Shown here: in pieces, positions 1-7,593 of the stretch
How positions within the stretch are numbered: the first letter of the stretch is position 1
Layout of the letters: each line of letters starts with the position of its first letter
Assembly: GCA_900557355.1 (NCBI GenBank)
Contig: USSR01000221.1
Span: 1-9,680 of the forward strand
Source: an uncultured Bacteroides sp.
GTDB taxonomy: Bacteria > Bacteroidota > Bacteroidia > Bacteroidales > Bacteroidaceae
DNA length: 9,680 bases
Direction: 5' to 3'
Made by a program: the position numbers and the translations under genes
Notes under the pieces: generated by a model
The model's input: only the letters and a program-made list of their open reading frames with translations
Told to the model about the DNA's origin: nothing
Databases searched by the model: none

Positions 1-1
1 A

Positions 2-361
2 CCTTATATTGATAGTAACTTCCGTACACAGGCCAACAAAAAGCACCGTGCTATGGCAGGACTTTCTATGGGTGGCTTTGAGACGAAACTGATTACTCTG
101 CGACGTCCGGAAGTATTCAATTACTATGGACTATTGAGCGGTGGCACTTATGCGCCGGACGACATCAAGGATAAAAAGCAGGTGGAATCCATCTTCATCA
201 GTTGCGGAAGCAAGGAGAATCCGGATGGTGTGACTAAGGCTGTGAACGACCTCAAGGCTGCCGGTTTCAAGGCTACGTCGTTTGTTTCTCCCGATACGGC
301 GCATGAATTCCTGACTTGGCGTAGAAGTTTGTATCACATGGCACAGTTGCTTTTCAAATAA
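2..361 (+). CDS. Esterase family protein (alpha/beta hydrolase), 3' end only
   Basis: This is the C-terminal part of a carbohydrate-esterase-like alpha/beta hydrolase (Pfam Esterase family, which includes the feruloyl-esterase and enterochelin-esterase types). The frame is open from base 2, so the start lies outside the window; the ATG at 53 is internal. The nucleophile elbow GLSMGG is visible, with the catalytic Ser codon at 65-67. The likely catalytic His is in TAHEF, codon 302-304, about 79 residues later, followed by a short typical C-terminal helix (LYHMAQLLFK). The acid residue is less clear; it may lie in the ISCGSKENPD stretch. In Bacteroides such proteins are usually exported and act on acylated plant polysaccharides, often with an N-terminal beta-sandwich domain, but that part is not visible, so the substrate cannot be stated. 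A strong terminator follows 28 bases after the stop, so this is the last gene of its transcription unit. Confidence 0.85.
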   Translation, partial: PYIDSNFRTQANKKHRAMAGLSMGGFETKLITLRRPEVFNYYGLLSGGTYAPDDIKDKKQVESIFISCGSKENPDGVTKAVNDLKAAGFKATSFVSPDTAHEFLTWRRSLYHMAQLLFK

Positions 362-388
362 GGATATGCCTTAAAAGATAAAAATAAA

Positions 389-434
389 GTCCCTCAAAAG
401 TTATTGTCCAACTTTTGAGGGACATTTTGTTTTT
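389..434 (+). terminator. Rho-independent terminator after the esterase gene
   Basis: A perfect 14-bp stem (389-402 with 410-423) closes a 7-base loop (403-409) and is followed by a T-rich tail, ATTTTGTTTTT (424-434). The upstream flank is A-rich, so the element might also work in the reverse direction, but no reverse gene ends here. It separates the esterase from the mnmA operon. Confidence 0.92.
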
Positions 435-460
435 CTTCTCCCCGAAATCATCTATTTTTG
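426..460 (+). promoter_or_regulatory. Putative Bacteroides-type promoter for the mnmA operon
   Basis: TATTTTTG at 453-460 matches the Bacteroides -7 consensus TAnnTTTG exactly. A TTTG at 426-429 could be the -33 element, but its 23-base spacing is a few bases longer than usual, and it lies in the T tail of the preceding terminator. Transcription would begin near 467, which leaves a leader of about 20 bases before the ATG at 487. This is inferred from sequence match and position only. Confidence 0.5.
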
Positions 461-486
461 TAAGCTAATTGAATGAACATCCTAAA

Positions 487-1566
487 ATGAACAGACCTGA
501 GAAGCGAGTATTGGTAGGCATGAGCGGCGGTATAGACAGTACCGCCACTTGTCTGATGTTGAAAGAACAGGGGTATGAGATAGTCGGACTAACCATGTGG
601 GTGTGGGGAGATGAACCGGTGGAGGCGCGACAACTTGCCGACAGTATGGGTATCGAACACCATGTGGCTGATGAGCGTGAGGCTTTTCGCAAAGTAATTG
701 TGCAGAACTTTATTGATGAATATTGCCAGGGGCGGACACCCAATCCGTGCGTGATGTGTAACCCTACATTTAAATTCCGTATACTCACTGAATGGGCGGA
801 CAAACTGGATTGCGCATTTATCTCTACCGGGCATTATAGCCGTCTGGAAGAAAAGAACGGGAATATATATATAGTGGCCGGAGATGACGATAAGAAAGAC
901 CAGTCTTATTTTCTCTGGCGACTGGGGCAGGATGTGCTGAAACGTTGCCTTTTTCCGCTGGGCACTTATACTAAGTTGCAAGTACGGAAGTATTTGCGCG
1001 AGAAAGGCTATCAGTTGAAGGCGGAAGAAGGGGAGAGCATGGAGGTATGTTTCATCAAGGGTGATTACCGGGACTTCCTGCGCGAACATTCTCCTGAAAT
1101 AGACCGTGAAATCGGTCCCGGATGGTTTGTCAATTCCGAAGGGGTGAAGTTGGGCGAGCATAAAGGTTTTCCTTATTATACCATCGGACAGCGGAAAGGC
1201 CTGGAAATAGCTTTGGGCAAACCGGCTTATGTGTTGAAGATAAATCCGCAGAAAAATACAGTGATGCTGGGCGATGCCAAACAATTACAGACTGAATATA
1301 TGCTGGCCGAACAGGATAACATCATCGATGAACAGGAATTCTTCTCGGCTCTTGACTTGACAGTACGTGTCCGTTATCGTAGCAAACCGATTCCCTGCAC
1401 GGTGAAAAGGTTGGAAGACGGGCGGCTGTTTGTACATTTCTTGTCCGAAGCATCAGCTATTGCACCCGGGCAGTCAGCTGTATTCTATATTGGAAGGCGG
1501 GTAGTGGGGGGCTCGTTTATTGCTTCCCAGCGGGGCATTGGCTTGGTTATTGCAGAAAATAAATAA
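487..1566 (+). CDS. mnmA: tRNA-specific 2-thiouridylase MnmA
   Basis: Cytoplasmic enzyme that adenylates and thiolates U34 at C2 in tRNAs for Lys, Glu and Gln, giving the s2U part of mnm5s2U. The N-terminal PP-loop ATPase motif SGGIDST is at residues 13-19. NPCVMCN carries Cys88 and Cys91, EVCFI carries Cys188, and YTIGQRKGL opens the C-terminal tRNA-binding/beta-barrel part. Cys91 and Cys188 are 97 residues apart, exactly as Cys102 and Cys199 are in E. coli MnmA, so both catalytic Cys positions are kept. Length is 359 residues against 368 in E. coli. An in-frame TTG at 469 would add six residues, but the predicted transcription start lies at about 467, so ATG 487 is preferred. Bacteroides genomes commonly carry more than one mnmA paralog, so this may be one of several. 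The stop is 3 bases before the next gene, suggesting cotranscription. Confidence 0.93.
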   Translation: MNRPEKRVLVGMSGGIDSTATCLMLKEQGYEIVGLTMWVWGDEPVEARQLADSMGIEHHVADEREAFRKVIVQNFIDEYCQGRTPNPCVMCNPTFKFRILTEWADKLDCAFISTGHYSRLEEKNGNIYIVAGDDDKKDQSYFLWRLGQDVLKRCLFPLGTYTKLQVRKYLREKGYQLKAEEGESMEVCFIKGDYRDFLREHSPEIDREIGPGWFVNSEGVKLGEHKGFPYYTIGQRKGLEIALGKPAYVLKINPQKNTVMLGDAKQLQTEYMLAEQDNIIDEQEFFSALDLTVRVRYRSKPIPCTVKRLEDGRLFVHFLSEASAIAPGQSAVFYIGRRVVGGSFIASQRGIGLVIAENK

Positions 1567-1569
1567 GTA

Positions 1570-2955
1570 ATGGATAGTAATAGAATGAGAAAATTATTTC
1601 TTTTTGGGGCTTTCATCCTGTTTATGACAGGTGTGTCCGCACAGCAAGATTCATTGAAGTATCGCATCAGTTTAAAAGACAAGGCTGCTACAGAGTATTC
1701 GTTAAAACGTCCTGAAAAGTTCCTGTCGGAAAAGGCTATTGAGCGACGTAAAAAGCAGAATCTTCCGATTGATTCTACTGATCTTCCGGTGTGCCGCAAA
1801 TATATAGATGAAATCCGCAAGCAGGGAGTGAATATTGTGGTGGTTGGAAAGTGGGATAATTTTGTAACAGTATCTTGTAACGATACTACTTTAATAGACC
1901 GCATTGCAGCATTACCTTTTGTACGTTCTACGGAAAAGGTATGGTTTTCTCCCGGTGCTGATAAACCGACAATGTCAACGGAACGGGATTCTGTAATCAA
2001 TCAACCGATCCTGCATCCGGATAGTATCTATGGGCGTGCCATCACTCAGGTTCAACTGAGCAATGGAGATAAACTGCATGAAGCAGGTTTCAAAGGTCAG
2101 GGAATGACGATTGCAGTTATTGATGCCGGTTTCCACAATGTAGATAAGATTACTGCTATGCAGAATATTCATATTTTGGGTACAAAAGATTTTGTGAATC
2201 CCCAAGCGGATATTTTTGCGGAGAGCAGTCATGGCTTGAGCGTTCTGTCTTGCATTGGAATGAATCAGCCTGAGATTATGACAGGGACAGCACCCGAAGC
2301 TTCCTTCTGGTTGCTTCGTAGTGAAGACGAATATTCGGAACATCTGGTAGAGCAGGATTATTGGTCGGCTGCCGTAGAATTTGCCGATAGTGTGGGAGTG
2401 GATGTGATTAATACCTCTTTGGGGTATTATACGTTTGATGACAAATCAAAGAATTATAAATACCGTGATTTGGATGGACGGCATGCTTTGATGTCTCGTC
2501 AGGCTTCACGCATTGCTGATAAGGGAATGGTGCTGGTATGTAGTGCTGGTAATTCCGGCATGGGTTCTTGGAAGAAAATTACCCCTCCGGGAGATGCGGA
2601 AAATGTATTGACGGTAGGAGCTGTTGATAAGAAAGGAACATTGGCCCCTTTCTCATCTATTGGTAATACTGCAGACCATCGTGTGAAGCCTGATGTAGTT
2701 GCAGTAGGGTCAGGATCAGACGTCATCCGTCCGGATGGTAATCAGGGACGGGCTAATGGTACTTCTTTCTCTTCGCCTATTATGTGTGGTATGGTGACTT
2801 GTTTGTGGCAGGCTTGTCCGAAGTTGACAGCAAAAGAAGTGATTGAATTGGTACGTCGGTCCGGTGACCGTGCGGATTTTCCCGATAATATCTATGGATA
2901 TGGGGTACCTGATATGTGGAAAGCATACAATGAGTATAAGTTGAAGAATAAATAA
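1570..2955 (+). CDS. Secreted subtilisin-like serine peptidase (S8 family)
   Basis: Exported S8 subtilase of 461 residues. The N-terminus carries a Sec signal peptide with a hydrophobic core and probable cleavage after VSA (Ala24). ATG 1585 (Met6) would give a cleaner signal peptide and is an equally plausible start. Residues of about 25-125 form a propeptide-like region with many charged residues (EKAIERRKKQ). The catalytic domain shows Asp185 in VIDAGF, His221 in SSHGLS, the oxyanion Asn328 in SAGNSG, and Ser399 in GTSFSSP, so the triad is complete. The protein ends about 60 residues after Ser399 and has no C-terminal secretion-sorting domain or lipobox, so a periplasmic or secreted soluble enzyme is most likely. 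The substrate is unknown. It begins 3 bases after mnmA, so it is probably translated from the same message, although no functional link between the two is evident. Confidence 0.9.
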   Translation: MDSNRMRKLFLFGAFILFMTGVSAQQDSLKYRISLKDKAATEYSLKRPEKFLSEKAIERRKKQNLPIDSTDLPVCRKYIDEIRKQGVNIVVVGKWDNFVTVSCNDTTLIDRIAALPFVRSTEKVWFSPGADKPTMSTERDSVINQPILHPDSIYGRAITQVQLSNGDKLHEAGFKGQGMTIAVIDAGFHNVDKITAMQNIHILGTKDFVNPQADIFAESSHGLSVLSCIGMNQPEIMTGTAPEASFWLLRSEDEYSEHLVEQDYWSAAVEFADSVGVDVINTSLGYYTFDDKSKNYKYRDLDGRHALMSRQASRIADKGMVLVCSAGNSGMGSWKKITPPGDAENVLTVGAVDKKGTLAPFSSIGNTADHRVKPDVVAVGSGSDVIRPDGNQGRANGTSFSSPIMCGMVTCLWQACPKLTAKEVIELVRRSGDRADFPDNIYGYGVPDMWKAYNEYKLKNK

Positions 2956-3000
2956 TAGATTACATACTGCTATTGGTGATGTGTGACCTGTAATACGTAA

Positions 3001-4248
3001 ATGAACAGAATGGAAGCATTGTCTTTGTATGATTTAAACGCTTTGGTGCGTCGGAGCCTTGAACAATGCCTGCCCGATGAATATTGGGTGCAGGCAGAGC
3101 TGAGCGATGTGCGTACGAACAGTACCGGACATTGTTACCTGGAGTTTATTCAGAAAGATCCCCGTAGCAATAATCTGATAGCAAAGGCACGTGGAACCAT
3201 TTGGGCAAATGTATATCGTTTGTTGAAACCTTATTTTGAAGAGTCGACGGGACAGGCATTTGTTTCAGGTATTAAGGTTTTAGTTCAGGTTACTGTCAGT
3301 TTTCATGAACTTTATGGCTACAGTCTTACTGTGCAGGATATTGACCCTACTTATACCTTGGGTGATATGGCACGCCGGCGCCGGGAGATATTAAAACAAC
3401 TTGAGGAGGAAGGGGTGTTGACCTTGAATAAGGAGCTGGAAATGCCGGTCTTGCCCCAGCGTATTGCAGTAGTTTCATCACCTACAGCCGCAGGTTACGG
3501 GGACTTTTGCCATCAGTTAAAAAATAATTCCCGTGGCTTCTTCTTTCATACGGAATTATTTCCGGCATTGATGCAAGGCGATCGTGTGGAAGAATCTGTA
3601 TTATCTGCTCTGGATGCTATTCTGAATCGTCAGGAAGATTTTGATGCTGTGGTTATTATCCGTGGCGGTGGGGCTACTTCTGATTTGTCCGGTTTCGATA
3701 CCTATCTGCTTGCTGCTGCCTGTGCTCAGTTTCCGTTGCCCATTATCACTGGTATAGGACATGAGAGAGATGATACAGTACTTGATTCTGTGGCTCATAC
3801 CCGTGTGAAGACTCCGACTGCTGCTGCGGAGTATCTTATAAATTGTATGGATCTTGCCGCTGATGAACTGGAAGTACTTATCAGTCAACTGCATGAAAGT
3901 GTGCGCTCCCGTCTGACAGAAGAACATCGTAAATTGATTTCATACAGAAACCGTATTCCTTCTGCTGTTGTCCGGCGTGTGTCCGATGCCAAACTTGCAT
4001 TACTGACTACCCGGAAAGATATTTCGCTGGCTGTTCAGACTTTACTTTCGCGTCAACGGCATCGTCTGGAGTTGTTACAACAACGTCTTGCTGATGCTTC
4101 TCCCGAGAAGATGCTGGCACGTGGCTATAGTATCACGTTGAAAGATGGAAAAGTAGTGAAAGATGCTGCTTTGTTAAATGAAGAAGACGAAATAATCACT
4201 CGTTTCTACCGGGGTGAAGTAACCTCGGTCATAAGTCGTAAATCATAA
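3001..4248 (+). CDS. xseA: Exonuclease VII large subunit
   Basis: Catalytic subunit of exonuclease VII, which degrades single-stranded DNA from both ends to oligonucleotides in repair and recombination. The N-terminal OB-fold (about residues 5-105) includes YWVQAELSDV. The catalytic domain follows, with RIAVVSSPTAAG from about residue 154, the glycine-rich RGGGATSDLSGFD at 221-233, GIGHERDDTV at 251-260 and the TPTAAAE signature at 271-277. A charged coiled-coil-forming region spans about 280-365, and the characteristic C-terminal LARGYS element lies at 372-377. Length is 415 residues, somewhat shorter than E. coli (456) but normal for the family. A second in-frame ATG at 3010 is an alternative start. 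The small-subunit gene follows 21 bases downstream, which is strong contextual confirmation. No promoter was seen in the 45-base gap upstream. Confidence 0.96.
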   Translation: MNRMEALSLYDLNALVRRSLEQCLPDEYWVQAELSDVRTNSTGHCYLEFIQKDPRSNNLIAKARGTIWANVYRLLKPYFEESTGQAFVSGIKVLVQVTVSFHELYGYSLTVQDIDPTYTLGDMARRRREILKQLEEEGVLTLNKELEMPVLPQRIAVVSSPTAAGYGDFCHQLKNNSRGFFFHTELFPALMQGDRVEESVLSALDAILNRQEDFDAVVIIRGGGATSDLSGFDTYLLAAACAQFPLPIITGIGHERDDTVLDSVAHTRVKTPTAAAEYLINCMDLAADELEVLISQLHESVRSRLTEEHRKLISYRNRIPSAVVRRVSDAKLALLTTRKDISLAVQTLLSRQRHRLELLQQRLADASPEKMLARGYSITLKDGKVVKDAALLNEEDEIITRFYRGEVTSVISRKS

Positions 4249-4269
4249 ACTTAAATCATAAATTTCTTT

Positions 4270-4485
4270 ATGCCTACTCCGAAGAAAAAAGAAACTTACT
4301 CCCAGGCAATAGAACGTCTGGAGAAGATTGTCCGTCAGATAGACAATAATGAGTTGGAAATCGATGCGCTTGCTGAAAAAATAAAGGAAGCGAATGAAAT
4401 TATTGCGTTTTGTAGTGACAAATTGACCAAAGCCGACAAGGAAATAGAAAAATTACTGTCGGAGAAGCGAGAAAGTGAAGAATAA
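4270..4485 (+). CDS. xseB: Exonuclease VII small subunit
   Basis: A 71-residue protein (E. coli XseB is 80). It has the family pattern of two helices forming a hairpin: TYSQAIERLEKIVRQIDNNEL, the Leu/Glu-rich turn, then EANEIIAFCSDKLTKADKEI. The N-terminus is Lys-rich (PTPKKK) and the tail highly charged. In the known complex several XseB protomers wrap the long helical part of one XseA and regulate its nuclease activity. It lies directly after xseA on the same strand, so both subunits can be made from one message. No Shine-Dalgarno sequence precedes the ATG. Confidence 0.94.
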   Translation: MPTPKKKETYSQAIERLEKIVRQIDNNELEIDALAEKIKEANEIIAFCSDKLTKADKEIEKLLSEKRESEE

Positions 4486-4537
4486 AGATTAAATTTGTTG
4501 CAAAATGTACGTAATGAGATTACTAATACTTTGAGAT

Positions 4538-5557
4538 ATGAAAGAAATAGATTGGTCTAATCTGTCATTCGGATACATGAAGACAGATTACAATGTGAGA
4601 ATTAATTTCCGGGAAGGTGAGTGGGGAAAACTCGAAATCAGTAGTAGTGAACTGATCAATATGCACATGGCAGCTACCTGTCTGCATTATGGTCAGGAGG
4701 CATTCGAAGGATTGAAAGCATTCCGTGGTAAAGATGGTAAAGTTCGTATTTTCCGTTTGGAAGAGAATGCCGCTCGCTTGCAGTCTACCTGTCGTGGTAT
4801 TATGATGGCAGAATTGCCCACAGAACGTTTCAAAGAAGCTGTACTCACAGTAGTGAAGATGAATGAGCGTTTTATTCCGCCCTACGAAAGCGGTGCCTCT
4901 CTTTATATTCGTCCGTTGCTGATCGGAACGGGTGCACAAGTGGGGGTTCGTCCGTCCAGTGAATATATGTTCCTGATCTTTGTTACTCCGGTAGGTCCAT
5001 ACTTTAAAGGTGGTTTTGCTGCTACTCCTTACGTGATTACTCGTAAGTACGATCGTGCGGCTCCTCTCGGAACAGGTATTTATAAGGTAGGTGGTAACTA
5101 TGCAGCCAGTTTGCGTGCCAGCCAGGAGGCTCATGCAGCGGGTTATTCTGCAGAATTCTATCTGGATGCCAAAGAAAAGAAATACATTGATGAATGTGGT
5201 GCTGCCAACTTCTTCGGTATCAAGGATAATACTTATATAACTCCTTTATCTACTTCCATCCTACCTTCTATCACAAATAAGAGTTTAATGCAGTTGGCTG
5301 AAGATATGGGCATGAAGGTTGAACGCCGTCCGATTGCAGAGGAAGAACTTTCTACTTTCGAGGAAGCTGGTGCTTGTGGTACTGCTGCGGTAATAAGCCC
5401 GATTGAACGTATTGACGATCCGGAGAATAATCATTCTTATATCATTGCCAAAGATGGCAAACCGGGACCTGTATGCATGAAGTTATACAATAAGCTGCGT
5501 GGTATCCAATATGGTGACGAACCTGATACACATGGCTGGGTAACCATCGTAGAATAA
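4538..5557 (+). CDS. ilvE: Branched-chain amino acid aminotransferase
   Basis: Class IV (D-amino-acid-aminotransferase fold) PLP enzyme that interconverts Leu, Ile and Val with their 2-oxo acids using glutamate/2-oxoglutarate; cytoplasmic. Of 339 residues, the N-terminal domain carries LHYGQEAFEGLKAFR and the substrate-side LYIRPLLIGTG. The PLP Schiff-base lysine is Lys183 in GTGIYKVGGNYAASL. Glu219 in DECGAANFF is in the position that contacts the pyridine nitrogen, and the phosphate-binding GACGTAAVISP lies near the C-terminus. These features match the longer BCAT-II-like subgroup rather than the roughly 300-residue E. coli IlvE. The 52-base gap from xseB has no convincing promoter. The stop is 3 bases before trmB. 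No leader peptide or attenuator was seen, so no specific regulation by branched-chain amino acids is evident here. Confidence 0.94.
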   Translation: MKEIDWSNLSFGYMKTDYNVRINFREGEWGKLEISSSELINMHMAATCLHYGQEAFEGLKAFRGKDGKVRIFRLEENAARLQSTCRGIMMAELPTERFKEAVLTVVKMNERFIPPYESGASLYIRPLLIGTGAQVGVRPSSEYMFLIFVTPVGPYFKGGFAATPYVITRKYDRAAPLGTGIYKVGGNYAASLRASQEAHAAGYSAEFYLDAKEKKYIDECGAANFFGIKDNTYITPLSTSILPSITNKSLMQLAEDMGMKVERRPIAEEELSTFEEAGACGTAAVISPIERIDDPENNHSYIIAKDGKPGPVCMKLYNKLRGIQYGDEPDTHGWVTIVE

Positions 5558-5560
5558 CGC

Positions 5561-6319
5561 ATGAGTAAAGGTAAGTTAGCGAAGTTTGCCGATATGGCAA
5601 GTTATCCGCATGTGTTCGAATATCCCTATTCGGCAGTAGATAACGTGCCTTTTGAGATGAGAGGAAAATGGAATGAGTCGTTCTTTAAGAATGACCATCC
5701 CATTGTTTTGGAATTGGGTTGTGGACGCGGTGAATATACAGTAGGACTGGGACGGCTATTTCCAGATAAGAACTTTATCGGAGTAGACATCAAAGGTGCC
5801 CGTATGTGGTCTGGAGCTACGGATTCGTTGCAGGCAGACATGAAGAATGTTGCTTTTTTGCGTACGAATATCGAAATCATCGATCGTTTCTTTTCTGAAA
5901 ATGAAGTGAGTGAAATCTGGTTGACCTTTTCTGATCCACAGATGAAGAAGGCCACGAAGCGTTTAACTTCCACTTATTTCATGGAGCGCTACCGTAGATT
6001 CCTGAAACCGGATGGTATCATTCATCTCAAGACAGATAGTAACTTTATGTTCACTTATACCCGTTATATGATTGAGGAGAATAGCCTTCCAGTGGATGTG
6101 ATGACAGAAGATCTGTATCACTCCGGCATGGCTGATGAAATCCTTAGCATTAAAACTTATTACGAACAACAATGGTTGGATCGTGGGTTGAACATCAAGT
6201 ATATCAAGTTTCATCTGCCGAAAGAAGGTGAACTGCATGAACCCGATGTAGAAATAGAGTTAGATGAATATCGCAGTTATAACCGCAGTAAGCGGAGCGG
6301 ACTGCAAACTTCAAAATAA
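5561..6319 (+). CDS. trmB: tRNA (guanosine(46)-N7)-methyltransferase
   Basis: SAM-dependent Rossmann-fold methyltransferase that forms m7G46 in the variable loop of tRNAs; cytoplasmic. Motif [10 protein letters not shown] is at residues 50-58 and the acidic end of strand 2 is Asp76 in GVDIKGA. The family's active-site loop is present as [14 protein letters not shown] (123-136), with the key Asp125 retained. [14 protein letters not shown] contains the later conserved Thr-Asp. Length is 252 residues against 239 in E. coli. The loop differs from the usual DPWPKKRHxKRR: Trp is replaced by Gln and the Arg-His region is shortened, discussed in the findings. It starts 3 bases after ilvE, indicating cotranscription. 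The second tRNA-modification gene of the cluster, it shares no pathway with ilvE. Confidence 0.93.
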   Translation: MSKGKLAKFADMASYPHVFEYPYSAVDNVPFEMRGKWNESFFKNDHPIVLELGCGRGEYTVGLGRLFPDKNFIGVDIKGARMWSGATDSLQADMKNVAFLRTNIEIIDRFFSENEVSEIWLTFSDPQMKKATKRLTSTYFMERYRRFLKPDGIIHLKTDSNFMFTYTRYMIEENSLPVDVMTEDLYHSGMADEILSIKTYYEQQWLDRGLNIKYIKFHLPKEGELHEPDVEIELDEYRSYNRSKRSGLQTSK

Positions 6320-6324
6320 TACAT

Positions 6325-6393
6325 AGTGATGAAGTGTTAGGGTGATAAAGTGCTGAACTGATAGTCACTTTATCACCTTACCGCTTTATCACT
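6325..6393. repeat. Long imperfect palindrome made of GTGATAAAG-like repeats (trmB-mrp gap)
   Basis: Positions 6325-6352 can pair with 6366-6393 to give a 28-bp stem. In a + strand transcript this has 24 Watson-Crick pairs, three G-U pairs and one mismatch (6337/6381), with a 13-base loop. The inner 12 pairs (6341-6352 with 6366-6377) are perfect. Each arm repeats its own unit 16 bases apart: GTGATGAAGTG (6326-6336) then GTGATAAAGTG (6342-6352), and CTTTATCAC at 6368-6376 then 6384-6392. A third TATCAC follows at 6395-6400. No T-tract follows, so it is not a standard terminator. It starts 6 bases after the trmB stop and ends 19 bases before the mrp start. Confidence 0.75.
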
Positions 6394-6411
6394 CTATCAC
6401 AACTTTAGATT

Positions 6412-7512
6412 ATGACACTTTATCCTAAACTGATTTTAGATGCACTGGCAACAGTGCGGTATCCCGGCACCGGAAAGAACCTTGTAGAAGCGGAAATGGT
6501 TGCTGATAATCTGCGTATTGAAGGCATGAAAGTCAGTTTCTCATTGATATTTGAGAAGCCGACCGATCCTTTTATGAAGTCTGTAATAAAAGCTGCAGAA
6601 ACAGCTATTCATACCTATGTATCCAATGAGGTAGAGGTTGTTATTGCTACGGAGAGTAAGCAGGCGGCACGTCCTGAACCGGGTAAGTTATTGCCTCAGG
6701 TAAAGAATATTATCGGAATTTCTTCTGGTAAAGGTGGGGTAGGTAAATCAACGGTATCTGCCAATCTTGCAGTAGCTTTGGCAAAGTTGGGCTATAAAGT
6801 AGGTTTGCTGGATGCTGATATTTTCGGTCCGTCTATGCCGAAGATGTTTCAGGTAGAAGATGCACGTCCTTACGCAGAAAATGTAGAAGGACGTGACCTG
6901 ATTGTACCGGTTGAGAAATATGGTATAAAGCTACTTTCCATAGGTTTTTTTGTTGATCCTGACCAGGCAACTCTGTGGCGTGGTGGTATGGCGAGCAATG
7001 CTTTGAAGCAACTGATAGGTGATGCGAATTGGGGCGACCTTGATTATTTCCTTATCGACCTGCCTCCCGGTACAAGCGATATTCACTTGACAGTGGTTCA
7101 GACGCTAGCCTTGACGGGGGCTATCGTAGTCAGTACTCCGCAAGCCGTTGCATTGGCCGATGCTCGTAAAGGTATCAATATGTTTGTCAATGAAAAGGTA
7201 AATGTTCCTATTCTCGGTCTGGTAGAGAATATGGCTTGGTTTACGCCTGCCGAACTACCGGAAAATAAATATTATATTTTCGGTAAGGAAGGCGCTAAGA
7301 AGCTGGCAGAGGAAATGAATGTACCTTTATTGGGGCAAATTCCTATTGTACAAAGCATCTGCGAAAGTGGCGACAAAGGTACACCGGTAGCGCTTGATGA
7401 GAATACTGTGACAGGACGTGCTTTCCTGCAATTAGCGGCAAGTGTGGTTCGCCAGGTAGATAAGCGGAATGTGGAAATGGCACCGACGGAAGTGGTGAAG
7501 ATGCAGAAATAA
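6412..7512 (+). CDS. Mrp/NBP35/ApbC family P-loop ATPase (putative Fe-S cluster carrier) lacking the CxxC
   Basis: Cytoplasmic SIMIBI-class ATPase of 366 residues. The N-terminal MIP18/DUF59-type domain spans about 1-85. The deviant Walker A motif SGKGGVGKST is at 105-114, with the signature Lys107 and the P-loop Lys112. DADIFGPSMPKMF and the WRGGMASNALKQL and DLPPGTSDIHLT blocks are typical of Mrp. Family members such as ApbC/Mrp carry and transfer Fe-S clusters held by a CxxC at a dimer interface. Here the ENM motif is followed by AWFTPAELPENKYY (275-288), with no cysteine where CxxC should be, and the only cysteine of the protein is Cys317. Cluster binding in the canonical way is therefore doubtful, and assignment to the fold and family is much safer than assignment of function. 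It is the last gene of the forward cluster, ending 25 bases before a terminator hairpin. Confidence 0.9.
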   Translation: MTLYPKLILDALATVRYPGTGKNLVEAEMVADNLRIEGMKVSFSLIFEKPTDPFMKSVIKAAETAIHTYVSNEVEVVIATESKQAARPEPGKLLPQVKNIIGISSGKGGVGKSTVSANLAVALAKLGYKVGLLDADIFGPSMPKMFQVEDARPYAENVEGRDLIVPVEKYGIKLLSIGFFVDPDQATLWRGGMASNALKQLIGDANWGDLDYFLIDLPPGTSDIHLTVVQTLALTGAIVVSTPQAVALADARKGINMFVNEKVNVPILGLVENMAWFTPAELPENKYYIFGKEGAKKLAEEMNVPLLGQIPIVQSICESGDKGTPVALDENTVTGRAFLQLAASVVRQVDKRNVEMAPTEVVKMQK

Positions 7513-7537
7513 GAAGTATCCCTTATATTTATAAAAG

Positions 7538-7579
7538 AAACAGTAGACTGAGTATGGATAGCTCAATCTACTGTTTTTT
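7538..7579. terminator. Bidirectional terminator between convergent units
   Basis: A 15-base stem (7538-7552 with 7562-7576) has one imperfect pair and a 9-base loop. It is flanked by a run of T on the right (7574-7579) and an A-rich stretch on the left (7532-7540), so a U-rich tail is produced in both directions. On the minus strand the imperfect pair becomes G-U. It can end both the forward operon (mrp stop at 7512) and the reverse redoxin gene (stop at 7594). Confidence 0.85.
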
Positions 7580-7593
7580 ATTGGGACATGTTT

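Noticed and set aside
53..55. ATG at 53 as the start of the esterase gene
   Set aside because: The frame is open back to base 2 with esterase-like sequence (YIDSNFRTQANKKHRA), and a start here would fall within the nucleophile-elbow region.
465..1284. Long reverse-strand open frames across mnmA (465-803 and 589-1284)
   Set aside because: They lie antisense inside a convincing mnmA gene, show no recognisable motifs, and look like codon-usage shadows.
2959..2994. ATTACA...TGTAAT inverted repeat in the gap before xseA
   Set aside because: Only 6 bp arms with 24 bases between them in AT-rich DNA; easily due to chance, and no regulator gene is nearby.
4494..4533. Possible promoter before ilvE (TTTG at 4494-4497, TACTTTG at 4527-4533)
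   Set aside because: The -7 match is one base short of TAnnTTTG, the spacing is 29 bases, and transcription would start at or beyond the ATG at 4538.
4565..5134. Reverse-strand open frame of 189 codons across ilvE
   Set aside because: Antisense to clear PLP-enzyme motifs; low-complexity Thr/His/Cys-rich translation with no family features.
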